A stretch of 64,000 nt of DNA, taken from Actinomadura sp. K4S16 (GTDB taxonomy: Bacteria; Actinomycetota; Actinomycetes; Streptosporangiales; Streptosporangiaceae). A model generated the notes under the pieces. The model was not told the origin of the DNA. It saw nothing but the letters and a program-made list of their open reading frames with translations, and searched no databases. The stretch is taken from the NCBI RefSeq assembly GCF_008327685.1, contig NZ_BDDE01000010.1, positions 1,178,001 through 1,242,000 of the forward strand. Reading direction: 5' to 3'. Positions 52,095 through 60,406 of this stretch are shown in pieces; the stretch's first letter is position 1; every line of letters begins with the position of its first letter. A program made the position numbers and the translations under genes.

Positions 52095-53249
52095 TCAGTC
52101 GCCGAGGATCGCGTCCACGAACGCCTCGGGCTCGAACGGAGCGAGGTCGTCCGGCCCCTCCCCCAGCCCGACCAGCTTCACCGGGACGCCGAGCTCGCGC
52201 TGCACCTGGACGACGATGCCGCCCTTCGCGGTGCCGTCCAGCTTGGTGAGCACCACCCCGGTGATGTTGACGACCTCGGCGAAGACGCGGGCCTGCTGCA
52301 TGCCGTTCTGGCCGGTCGTCGCGTCCAGGACGAGCAGGACCTCGTCGACCGTGGCCTGCTTCTCCACGACCCGCTTGACCTTGCCGAGCTCGTCCATCAG
52401 CCCGGTCTTGGTGTGCAGCCGGCCCGCCGTGTCGACGATCACCACGTTGACCTTGGTCTCGATGCCCTGCTTGACGGCGTCGAACGCGACGCTGGCGGGG
52501 TCGGCGCCCTCGTCCTTGCGGACGACCTGCGCGCCCACCCGCGTCGCCCACGTCTCCAACTGGTCGGCGGCGGCGGCGCGGAACGTGTCGGCGGCCCCCA
52601 GCAGCACCGTGTTGCCGTCGCCGACGAGGACGCGGCCGAGCTTGCCGCACGTGGTGGTCTTGCCGGTGCCGTTCACGCCGACGACCATCAGCACGGCGGG
52701 GCGGTCGCCGTGCGCCTCGGTGTGCAGGGAGCGGTCGATGTCCGGGCCGATCTGCTTGACCAGCTCCTCCTTGAGCAGCGCGCGGACCTCCTCAGGGCTG
52801 CGCGTGCCGAGGACCTGGACGCGCGTCCGCAGGTCGTCGGTGACCTGCCGGGCCACCGCCGTGCCCATGTCGGCGGTGATCAGGGTGTCCTCGATCTCCT
52901 CCCAGGCGTCCTCGTCGAGCGTCTCGCGCGACAGCAGGACGAGGAGGGTCTTGCCGAAGGCGTTCTGGGAGCGGGCGAGCCGCGCCCGCAGCCGCACGAG
53001 CCGGCCCGCGCCGGGCGGCGGCTTCTCGATCTCCACCGTGGGCCGCGGCGGCGGGACCTCCGTCGGCGGGGCCTTCTCGATCGTGGGGGCGCCGGCCTCC
53101 GCCACGTCGGCGGCGGTGGCGCCGCCGGTCCGTTCGGAGGGGCGCTCGACGGGCGGGCGCGGACGGGTCCGGCGCGGGCGCAGCAGCGTGACGCCGCCGA
53201 TGATCAGCGCGAGCACGGCCAGCGCGACGATGACGATCACAAATTCCAT
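52095..53249 (-). CDS. ftsY: Signal recognition particle receptor FtsY
   Basis: A 384-residue receptor. An N-terminal membrane helix (residues 3-24) and a Pro-rich linker precede the NG domain: G1 GVNGTGKTTT (near 190), DTAGRLHTKTGLMDE, TKLDGTAKGG. ATG 53249 has GGGGG upstream at 4-5 nt. It partners Ffh in co-translational targeting. Confidence 0.95.
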   Translation of the reverse strand: MEFVIVIVALAVLALIIGGVTLLRPRRTRPRPPVERPSERTGGATAADVAEAGAPTIEKAPPTEVPPPRPTVEIEKPPPGAGRLVRLRARLARSQNAFGKTLLVLLSRETLDEDAWEEIEDTLITADMGTAVARQVTDDLRTRVQVLGTRSPEEVRALLKEELVKQIGPDIDRSLHTEAHGDRPAVLMVVGVNGTGKTTTCGKLGRVLVGDGNTVLLGAADTFRAAAADQLETWATRVGAQVVRKDEGADPASVAFDAVKQGIETKVNVVIVDTAGRLHTKTGLMDELGKVKRVVEKQATVDEVLLVLDATTGQNGMQQARVFAEVVNITGVVLTKLDGTAKGGIVVQVQRELGVPVKLVGLGEGPDDLAPFEPEAFVDAILGD

Positions 53250-53348
53250 AACGCCCCCAGTTTTCCAGACGAGCACTCCCGCGCGAACACGCTGCGCCGG
53301 GCCCGCCGATCATGCGGCGAGCCCGGCCGGGCGCGCAACCGCGCGAGA

Positions 53349-53362
53349 CGCCGGGGTGCCCC
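53349..53362 (-). terminator. Hairpin between DivIVA-like gene and ftsY
   Basis: CCGGGG-TG-CCCCGG, 24-37 nt after the DivIVA-like stop. Confidence 0.35.
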
Positions 53363-53385
53363 GGTACCCGCACCGGGACGGTAGA

Positions 53386-54066
53386 TCAGGCATTACCCCC
53401 AGGAAGGGATGCCCGTTCGGACGACTCCCACTCGTCCACGTTGCGGAGGAGGGCCTCCAGATAGGAGCGCAGGTGGGTGCGGTAGACGTCGCTGTAGGTG
53501 CGCAGGTAGGCGATCTCGCGTTCCATGGCGAGGCGCTCGTCGTCCGGGAGGGGCGCCGGGCTCGACGCGGGCGCGGGCGCGGCCTTCGACTCGGCCGCGC
53601 GGACGGCCGCGTCGGCCACGGCGGCGGCCTTGCGGTGGGCCTCCTCCAGCATCTGCTCCGCGCGGCCCTTGGCGTCGGACAGGATCGCCTCCCGGTGCAG
53701 CCTCGCCTCGTGCGCCAGTTCCCTGGTGTAGCGCTCGGCGTCCGCCACGTACAGGTCGGCGGTCTGCTGAGCCTGCGACAGGATGCGGACGGCCTGGAAG
53801 TGGGCGTCCTCGGGCGCCATCACGCCGCGGGAGCCAGAAGAGGCCTGGGCGCGCAGCCGGTTCACCTCCTCGGCGAGCGCGGCCTTGTCGTTGAAGATCT
53901 GGACGAGTTCGCGCTCCACGTACTGCAGGAAGTTGCGGACCTGCTCCTCGTCGTACCCGCGGCGCCCGAGGGCGGCCCGGGCGAACACCACCGAGTGGAG
54001 CTCGCCCGGGGTCAGCCGCGAGCCCTCGGAGACGACCGGAAGGTTCGGGGAGTTCAAGGCGCTCAC
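53386..54066 (-). CDS. DivIVA/SepIVA-like domain protein
   Basis: A 226-residue protein. The N-terminal DivIVA motif (VVFARAALGRRGYDEEQVRNFLQYVERELVQIF near residues 27-60) is followed by coiled coil, as in Wag31/SepIVA-type septation proteins. GTG 54066 overlaps the flavohemoglobin stop by 4 nt, an unusual operon mate. Confidence 0.8.
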   Translation of the reverse strand: MSALNSPNLPVVSEGSRLTPGELHSVVFARAALGRRGYDEEQVRNFLQYVERELVQIFNDKAALAEEVNRLRAQASSGSRGVMAPEDAHFQAVRILSQAQQTADLYVADAERYTRELAHEARLHREAILSDAKGRAEQMLEEAHRKAAAVADAAVRAAESKAAPAPASSPAPLPDDERLAMEREIAYLRTYSDVYRTHLRSYLEALLRNVDEWESSERASLPGGNA

Positions 54067-55214
54067 CTCTGTGCGTCGGCGAAGGTTTCGAGGCGGATGC
54101 GGTCACGGGGGACGCCGAGCCGCGTCAGCTGCTCGACGGTGTGCCCGACCATGACCGACGGCCCGCACACGTAGGCGTCGTGGCCGTCCCACGGGCCGCG
54201 CCTGGCGACCACGTCGGACAGGTTGCCGTGCTCGACCCCGTCGTCCCCCGACTGGAGCAGCGAGGAGAACCCGTGCCCGCCCGGCTCGTCCGAGACGGCC
54301 GGGACGACGGTGAGCCAGGGGAACCCGCCCGCCAGCTTGGTCAGGTCCTCGAGGTCGTAGAGGCCGTCGCGGCTGCGGGCGCCGAAGAACAGGTGCACGC
54401 GCGGCGGGACGGTCCGGCGGGAGATCTGCTCCAGGATCGCCTTGAGCGGCGCGAGGCCGGTGCTGCCCGCGACGAGCAGGACGTCCCGCGGGGAGCTCTC
54501 GTCCAGCGTGAGCGTGCCGATGGGGGCGCCCATGCGGACGCGGTCGCCGGTCTGGGTGCCGCGCACCAGCACGGGGCTCACCGGTCCCCCGTCCACCAGC
54601 CGGACGTGGAAGTCGACGGTGTGGTCGGGACGAGGCGCGTTCGCCATCGAGTAGTACCGCCAGTGCCGCAGCCGGGACGGCACCTCCAGCGCGACGGACT
54701 GGCCCGGCACGTACGGCAGGGGCCGGTCGGGCTGGACGCGCAGGACGCTGATGTCGAAGCGGCGCCGCTCGACGGCGACGACCTGGCCGTTCCACCAGGC
54801 GGGCGTGCTGAGGGCGTTCTCGTCGGCGGCCTCAAGCATGACCTTGGCGACGAGGGTGTAGGCGGCGTTCCAGTCGCTTTCGAGGTCGTCGTTCCAGGCC
54901 GGCCCGGAGTAGTGCCGCAGCGTGGTCAGGAGGCTGGCCCCGACATGCGGGTAGTGCTCGGCCACGATGCCGAACCGGCGGTGGTCCCGGCCGAGCTGCT
55001 GGAGGAACGGGACGAGGTCGGCCAGGTCGTCCACCTGGGAGACGATGTGCCCGAGGGCGCGCAGCAGCTTGTCGCGCTGGCCGCTCATCCCGATCGGGAA
55101 CATGTCGCGCAGGTGGGGGTTGCGCACGAAGAGGTCGGAGTAGAAGAACAGCGCGACCGCGTCGCCCTGCTCGGCGACGTGCGCGAAGCTGTCCTTGAGT
55201 CGCTGGGCGTCCAC
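54063..55214 (-). CDS. Flavohemoglobin-like protein (globin plus FAD/NAD reductase)
   Basis: A 383-residue protein. Residues 1-130 are a globin whose proximal-His segment is AEHYPHVGASLL; residues about 135-383 are a ferredoxin-reductase-type FAD domain (WRYYSMANAP) and NAD domain (GSTGLAPLKAIL, CGPSVMV). The family detoxifies NO to nitrate. It starts 3 nt downstream of the globin stop and may receive or share electrons with it (inference). Confidence 0.87.
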   Translation of the reverse strand: MDAQRLKDSFAHVAEQGDAVALFFYSDLFVRNPHLRDMFPIGMSGQRDKLLRALGHIVSQVDDLADLVPFLQQLGRDHRRFGIVAEHYPHVGASLLTTLRHYSGPAWNDDLESDWNAAYTLVAKVMLEAADENALSTPAWWNGQVVAVERRRFDISVLRVQPDRPLPYVPGQSVALEVPSRLRHWRYYSMANAPRPDHTVDFHVRLVDGGPVSPVLVRGTQTGDRVRMGAPIGTLTLDESSPRDVLLVAGSTGLAPLKAILEQISRRTVPPRVHLFFGARSRDGLYDLEDLTKLAGGFPWLTVVPAVSDEPGGHGFSSLLQSGDDGVEHGNLSDVVARRGPWDGHDAYVCGPSVMVGHTVEQLTRLGVPRDRIRLETFADAQR

Positions 55215-55217
55215 GGA

Positions 55218-55625
55218 TCAGGCGACGGGTTCCGCCGCGGCCTCCGTCATGACCTTGGCGACGACGCCGTAGGCGGCCGTCCAGTCGCTCTCGAGCTCGG
55301 GGCTCCACTGCGGGCCGCTGAAGTAGGCGAGGGTGGCGAGCAGGCTGGCGCCGACGGGGGCGTAGTGCTCGGCGAGGACGCCGAAGCCGTGGTGGCGGCG
55401 TCCGAGGTCGGTGAGGAAGGGGACGAGCGCGTCGGGGTCGTCCACCGTCGAGACGATCTGGGACAGCGCCGCCAGCAGCACCTCGTGCTGCTTGGCCATC
55501 GCGGCGGGGAACATCGGCCTGAGCTGGGGATCCCGCGCGAAAAGGTCGGCGTAGAAATATTCGGCGACGTCCAGGCCGTTCGCGGCCACCAGGGCGAAAT
55601 TGTCTTTGAGTTTCCGCGGATCCAC
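55218..55625 (-). CDS. Single-domain globin
   Basis: A 135-residue globin. AEHYAPVGASLLATL holds the expected proximal His. It is similar along its full length to the globin half of the next protein, implying duplication. GTG 55625 follows GAGAGG at 8 nt. It lacks a reductase domain. Confidence 0.85.
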   Translation of the reverse strand: MDPRKLKDNFALVAANGLDVAEYFYADLFARDPQLRPMFPAAMAKQHEVLLAALSQIVSTVDDPDALVPFLTDLGRRHHGFGVLAEHYAPVGASLLATLAYFSGPQWSPELESDWTAAYGVVAKVMTEAAAEPVA

Positions 55626-56428
55626 GGGCAGCACCTCTCCGGCGGTTCTCGGTACGGACGAGGGGAGTCCGATGTGGGAGCCGGAGAACCGCAGGTGCAT
55701 ATGGGTAGTGGATTGGCCGGGGGCACACAAGTCCGCCAGCGTCGCCGGATCATCACGGTCGGTGCACGTCGATCCCGCCGATTACGCGTCACCGGCGCGG
55801 ATGCGAAGTCGCCAATCGGCTATAGGTCGGGGGAAGAAGCCCGGGATCGGATCCGGCACTCCGCCCGAAATGTGAGCGCTGGGCGATGTCACGTTCCATG
55901 GGAGAATGTGACGCGCATCACGGTGAATGGCGTTCGGTCCCGCGCCGGGCAGCGGGACCTCGGGGGCGCCGGGTGCCGCGTGCCCCTGTTCCCGCGGCAT
56001 CCGGCGCGCCCCTCCAGCCGCCGGCGGACGGTTTCCGGCGGTTTCGGCGAGGGTTCGGCAGGTCGCCTGGACCGGCCGGCCGCCCCTGAAGCGGCGGATG
56101 TTCAGCGTCGCGGACGATGCTCGGCCGCCATCGATCTCACGCTTTCTCGCGCGAAATTGATTCGCCGGACCGCCCCGCTTTCCTTCGACTCGATCCGGGG
56201 TCGCAAGGCCGCTTTCTTCCGCCCGCACGACCCGAGGAATTCGACCGAAAAAATGGCGGTCGCGCCTTGGAAAGCAGTCCGGACGGGTGTCCAGATTCCC
56301 TGACCGGACGACGCCGTGTCCACTGGCCGATCTCCGGTCAAGGCATTAATCTTCGGCTGGCCGTCTGATCTGTCGGAACGGCGGCGCTCTGACGATGAGC
56401 CGACACCCACACCCGAGGAAGGCACCCG
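55626..56428. other. 800-bp divergent intergenic region upstream of the globin operon
   Basis: No convincing gene. The region is less GC-rich in its right half and includes a CRP-like site at 55907-55922 and an inverted GTCAC/GTGAC pair around 55888-55911. A 148-codon minus-strand frame (55782-56228) has weak codon use and was not called. Confidence 0.55.
55907..55922. promoter_or_regulatory. CRP/FNR-type palindrome
   Basis: TGTGACGCGCATCACG: TGTGA-n6-TCACG, 9 of 10 conserved positions of the CRP/Cmr half-sites. It lies 282 nt upstream of the globin start and 507 nt from the lipoprotein start. Confidence 0.45.
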
Positions 56429-56968
56429 ATGACCCACCGGTTCACCGCCCGCACCGGCGGCGCGCTCACCGCCGCGGCGCTCGCGGCGGCGTTCTTCACG
56501 GCGGGCTGCGGCGGCGAGAACGGCGACGGCGAGGTCGGCGGCGGCGGGGACGGCGGCGCGGTGTCCCGGCCGCCGTCCCCGTCGCCCTCGGAGACCGCGC
56601 AGGAGTCCGACCCGAGCGCCCGGGAGGGGATCGAGGGCGCGCGGGCCGCGCTCCAGGCGTTCCTGCGCGGCCAGGCCGCCGGTGACGACGCGGTGTGCCG
56701 CTACGTGGCGCAGGGCGGCGACTTCCTCCGCGGTCCCGCGCTCCGCGGCGACTGCCCGGCCGGCGTGCGCAGCACGCCGCACTGGCTCCGGCCGCGGGAG
56801 CGGGAGGCGCTCCGCACCGTGATCGTGAAGGGCGGGCGGCTGTCGGGCGGCAGGGCGGTCATCCCCTTCTCCGCCCTGCACTGGACGAGCGGCTCCATGA
56901 CGGAGAGGACCCTTCAAGGCGAGTTCACCCTGCGCCGCAACGGAGAGGTCTGGCAGATCGTCGAATGA
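56429..56968 (+). CDS. Lipoprotein of unknown function
   Basis: A 179-residue protein. Signal peptide (residues 1-26) ends in FTAGC; the mature part begins with a Gly/Ser/Pro linker and has an extracytoplasmic domain of unrecognised family (NTF2-like length and style). GAGGAAGG lies 6 nt before the ATG. Confidence 0.75.
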   Translation: MTHRFTARTGGALTAAALAAAFFTAGCGGENGDGEVGGGGDGGAVSRPPSPSPSETAQESDPSAREGIEGARAALQAFLRGQAAGDDAVCRYVAQGGDFLRGPALRGDCPAGVRSTPHWLRPREREALRTVIVKGGRLSGGRAVIPFSALHWTSGSMTERTLQGEFTLRRNGEVWQIVE

Positions 56969-57105
56969 CATCGGGCGCCGCACTGGTCAAGGCCGGCAAA
57001 AGCATGATCTCCTTCGGACGGCGCACCGGAGGAAGAGCCACCGGAAATGCGCCGTCATTCATGGAATCCGTTCGCCGGAAACGCTATTCGATCTTCAGCG
57101 GGCAC

Positions 57106-57121
57106 CCCTAGGGCCCTAGGG
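57106..57121. terminator. 16-bp perfect palindrome between convergent genes
   Basis: CCCTAGGGCCCTAGGG lies between the lipoprotein stop (56968) and the response-regulator stop (57165). Two CTAG tetramers sit in it. Terminator or protein-binding site. The other sequence in 56969-57164 is featureless. Confidence 0.4.
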
Positions 57122-57164
57122 CCCAACCGGAGGCGGCCGGGGACCCCAACCACGAACGTGCAGC

Positions 57165-57851
57165 TCAGCCAGGGGGAGGGAGCCCGAGCCAGGTCACGAT
57201 GGCCGTCGCCCGGTTCGGCGCGCCGAGCTTCGCATAAATGCGGTTGATGTAGTTCTTGACGGTCTTCTCGGTGACGAATAGCGTGGCCGCGATCTCCTGG
57301 TTCGGGTGCCCGCGCACGATCAGATTCATGACCTGGGCCTCGCGGGAGGAAAGGCCGAAACGCGCACGCTGCTCGGCCGGATCGGCCGCGCGCGCCGCGG
57401 GGGTGTCGGCCCGCACGGCGTCGATGAGCGCGGCGCCGGCCGCGTGCGAGAGGGGGTGGGCCCGGTGCCGGACGGTGTCCCGGATCGCCGCGGCGAGCTC
57501 GTCCACGGTGAAGGTGTTGTGCACGAGGTAGCCGACGGCGCCGTTGCGGACGGCCGACAGAACGACCTCGGGCTCCTCCACCTGGGTCAGCATGATCACG
57601 CGGCTGATCCGGCTCAGCGCGGCGGCGGCGCTCACCCCGTCCGAGCGCGGCATCCGGACGTCGAGCAGGACCACGTCGGGCACCAGCCGCCGGGCCAGCT
57701 CCTCGGCCTCGTGGCCGTCGCCCGCCTCGCCCACCACCTCGATGTCGCCGGCGGCCTCCAGCGCGGAGGTGAGTCCGGCGCGGATGAAGGGGTTGTCGTC
57801 CACGACCATGACGCGGTAGCGGCCGGGCTCGCCCTCGACGGGCTCGTCCAT
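57165..57851 (-). CDS. NarL/FixJ-type response regulator with an altered receiver
   Basis: A 228-residue regulator. The receiver has VMVVDDNPF and phospho-acceptor D64 (LLDVRMP); the LuxR-type HTH (LSSREAQVMNLIVRGHPNQEIAATLFVTEKTVKNYI) spans about 160-215. The invariant Lys after beta-5 is replaced by His (GYLVHNTF). The ATG overlaps the kinase stop by 1 nt (TGATG). Confidence 0.88.
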   Translation of the reverse strand: MDEPVEGEPGRYRVMVVDDNPFIRAGLTSALEAAGDIEVVGEAGDGHEAEELARRLVPDVVLLDVRMPRSDGVSAAAALSRISRVIMLTQVEEPEVVLSAVRNGAVGYLVHNTFTVDELAAAIRDTVRHRAHPLSHAAGAALIDAVRADTPAARAADPAEQRARFGLSSREAQVMNLIVRGHPNQEIAATLFVTEKTVKNYINRIYAKLGAPNRATAIVTWLGLPPPG

Positions 57852-59101
57852 CAGCCACCCCCGAGCGCGGCCCGCGCGGGCTCGGGGTCCGGGTCCGCCG
57901 CCGGCATCGACGCCGTGATCTCGGTGCCGCCGCCCGGGATCGAGCGCACCGCCAGCCGGCCGCCCGCCCGCGCGGCCCGCTCGTGCATGCCGACGAGGCC
58001 GTAATGGCCGCCGCCGGAGAGTACGTCCAGCCGGCCGGGGTCGTCCGGCCGTTCGGGCATGCCCTTGCCGTCGTCCCGCACGCGCACCTCCAGGTCGCCG
58101 CCGACGACCGCGGCGACGATGGCGACGCTGGACGCGTGCGCGTGCCGCCGCACGTTCTCCAGCGCCTCTCTCACGATCGTGACCATCTCGCGCCGCCGCG
58201 GCGCCGGGAGGTCCGCGCCCGCTTCGGCGTCCACTCGCACCGGGACGCCGGTGCGGTCCTCCCACTCCCCCGCCAGCCTCCGCAGGGCGTCGCCCAGCGA
58301 GACGCCGGCCGGGTCGTCGCGCAGCCCGGCGATGAGCGAGCGCGCCTCGCGGATGGCGACCCGGGCCGCGTCGGCGATCCGCCGCGCCTCGGCCTCGGCG
58401 CGGTCGGGGGACCTGCGGACCCAGGCGGGCAGGCTGTTCGCCGACATGGCGATGCCGGAGAGCGTCCCGGCCAGCGAGTCGTGCATGTCGCGGGCCAGCC
58501 GGGTCCGCTCCTCGGCGGCCATCGCCTGCGCCTCCGCCCGCCAGCGCGCCTCCTCGGCGGCGGCGTGCTCGTCGAACAGGCGGCGCAGCACCGCCCCGGC
58601 GAGCGCGGCGACCCCGTAGAAGACGGGCAGCATGACCAGCAGCGGCATGGTGGCGCCGCCGTCCTCCTCGGACGGCGCGTTGCGGTAGAGCGCCGTGTAG
58701 TACAGGACGGCCTGCTGGGCGCACAGCAGCGCGGTGACCGGCCACCGGTACAGCAGGCCGGCGAGACCCGCGGTCACCACGGTCACGAGGAAGTAGGGGC
58801 CGAAGATCCCGCCCACCTGCAGCACGGCGTAGCCGGCGAGCACGTCGAAGGCCAGCAGGGCGGGCTGCGCGAGCAGCCGCGGCACGACCTTCTCCCAGCC
58901 CGCCAGCACCGCGCCGGAGGCGACGGCCGCGAGGACGAGCACGCCGAGCGCCCAGGGGTCGCCGCGCACCTGCCCGTCCACCACCACGGTCACGCCGATG
59001 ACGAGGACGCGCAGCTGCGTCAGAAGGACGAACGTGGCACCGATCCTGCTCTCCACAGAACGCCGCAAATCAGGTGGAACCGGTACACCGGAGCGCGGCA
59101 T
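57851..59101 (-). CDS. Membrane sensor histidine kinase (HisKA_3)
   Basis: A 416-residue kinase. About five hydrophobic helices fill residues 20-170; the dimerisation helix has the phospho-acceptor H207 (RDMHDSLAG) and the ATPase domain has REALENVRRHA, DDGKGM and GLVGMHERA. It phosphorylates the regulator encoded after it. GGGAGGGG lies 8 nt upstream of ATG 59101. A three-fold repeat is upstream. Confidence 0.9.
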   Translation of the reverse strand: MPRSGVPVPPDLRRSVESRIGATFVLLTQLRVLVIGVTVVVDGQVRGDPWALGVLVLAAVASGAVLAGWEKVVPRLLAQPALLAFDVLAGYAVLQVGGIFGPYFLVTVVTAGLAGLLYRWPVTALLCAQQAVLYYTALYRNAPSEEDGGATMPLLVMLPVFYGVAALAGAVLRRLFDEHAAAEEARWRAEAQAMAAEERTRLARDMHDSLAGTLSGIAMSANSLPAWVRRSPDRAEAEARRIADAARVAIREARSLIAGLRDDPAGVSLGDALRRLAGEWEDRTGVPVRVDAEAGADLPAPRRREMVTIVREALENVRRHAHASSVAIVAAVVGGDLEVRVRDDGKGMPERPDDPGRLDVLSGGGHYGLVGMHERAARAGGRLAVRSIPGGGTEITASMPAADPDPEPARAALGGG

Positions 59102-59120
59102 CGCGGCGGCCCCTCCCGTT

Positions 59121-59176
59121 GACGAGCGCCGAACTCTGGACGAGCGCCGAGCTCATGACCGGCGCTGAACTCATGA
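59121..59176. promoter_or_regulatory. Three imperfect 18-19-bp direct repeats upstream of the kinase gene
   Basis: GACGAGCGCCGAACTCTG, GACGAGCGCCGAGCTCATG and ACCGGCGCTGAACTCATG follow head to tail from 59121 to 59176, 20 nt upstream of the kinase start and 66 nt upstream of the divergent gene. Confidence 0.5.
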
Positions 59177-59241
59177 CGCCATGGATCTGGTCAAAGACCA
59201 CATAGGGAACATTAGTCATTCCGGCGGAGAAGATCGCTACG

Positions 59242-60390
59242 ATGCCCCCGAGAACAAGCGTTCCCGTTCGCGGGAGGACACCGGTGCCGGCTCCGAGCGC
59301 GGTTCCGCGGCCGGAGGAGGCCCGCGGCCCCGCCGATTTCCTCGACCTGATGCGCCGTCTGCGGCAATGGTCCGGCCTGCCCCTTTCCGAGCTCGAGGAC
59401 CGCATGCGCGCGGACGGCGCGGTCATCCCGTCCGGGATCGAGGGGTTCCTCCAGGGCGGCACGCCGCCGAGCCGGGACCTGACGGCCTCCTTCGTGACCG
59501 CATGCGGCCTTCCGCCGGACGAGCGCGAGCGCTGGCTGCTGGCCTATGACCGCCTCTGCGGCCCCTCCGCCGTCGTGGGGAACGAGAAGTGGTTCGCCGA
59601 GCTGCCCCCGATGAACTTGGACCTGGCGGCCGCAGCGGTGCCCGCCGCGCCCACACCGGCTCCCGGCAACGGCTCCGAGCACCGCGCGGCGCCGCCGCCG
59701 CGTCCGTGGAACCGCAGGTCGGCTCCACGCGCGTCCGGCGGCCGGCGCCGGGTGTCGCTGCTCGTGGCGGCGCCCGCCATCATCACGATCGCCGTGGTGG
59801 CCTCGACGCTGCCAGGGGTGTTCGGCGGCGGGGCGGAGCCGCACCGGCCGCGGACCGCCCCGGGGACGTCCGGCGAGACCGCGCCGCCCCCGGGCGGAAG
59901 GGCCGCGCCGCCCCCGCCCGGCTGGTACACGGTCATGCCGCTGGCCTACGGCGACCGGACCGGCAACTGCCTGTCGATCCTGCCGGACGACCGGATGAAG
60001 CCGCGGCTGGCGCAGGACAGGTGCGTGGCGGAGGACCCGCTCCAGCGGATCCGGCTCGCCGCCGTCCCCGCCTCCGCCGGGACGTTCCAGCTGAGGGCGT
60101 ACACGGCGGAAGGCCAACTGCGGTGCGCGACGCTCGACACCCCCGCCGAGCGCTCCCCGCTGCCCTTGGAGAAGTGCGGGGACGATCCGCGGCAGCGGTT
60201 CGGGCTGGCGCCGGTGGATGGGCCGGTGAAGGGCGGGCCGCTGTTCCGCATCGTCCCGCAGGCGACACGCGGCGACGGCATGTGCGTGGGCATCGGCGTC
60301 CGGGAGGTCGGGGCGCTGGAAGCGATCCACACCGCGTGCGCCCGGTCCGGCGTGCGCGGCTACCTCTTCTCGCCCGCCGCGGCGCCGTAG
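59242..60390 (+). CDS. HTH-transmembrane protein with a cysteine-paired ectodomain
   Basis: A 382-residue protein. An N-terminal cytoplasmic HTH/XRE-like domain (residues about 30-105) precedes a Pro-rich linker, a TM at about 170-192 and an extracytoplasmic domain with six cysteines in a ricin-B-like spacing. GGAGAAG precedes the ATG. A surface-to-DNA one-component sensor is inferred. Confidence 0.72.
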   Translation: MPPRTSVPVRGRTPVPAPSAVPRPEEARGPADFLDLMRRLRQWSGLPLSELEDRMRADGAVIPSGIEGFLQGGTPPSRDLTASFVTACGLPPDERERWLLAYDRLCGPSAVVGNEKWFAELPPMNLDLAAAAVPAAPTPAPGNGSEHRAAPPPRPWNRRSAPRASGGRRRVSLLVAAPAIITIAVVASTLPGVFGGGAEPHRPRTAPGTSGETAPPPGGRAAPPPPGWYTVMPLAYGDRTGNCLSILPDDRMKPRLAQDRCVAEDPLQRIRLAAVPASAGTFQLRAYTAEGQLRCATLDTPAERSPLPLEKCGDDPRQRFGLAPVDGPVKGGPLFRIVPQATRGDGMCVGIGVREVGALEAIHTACARSGVRGYLFSPAAAP

Positions 60391-60406
60391 CCCGCCCGGC
60401 GCGCGG

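Noticed and set aside
55782-56228. 148-codon minus-strand frame in the globin upstream region
   Set aside because: Weak codon use, no ribosome site and overlap with probable regulatory sequence.
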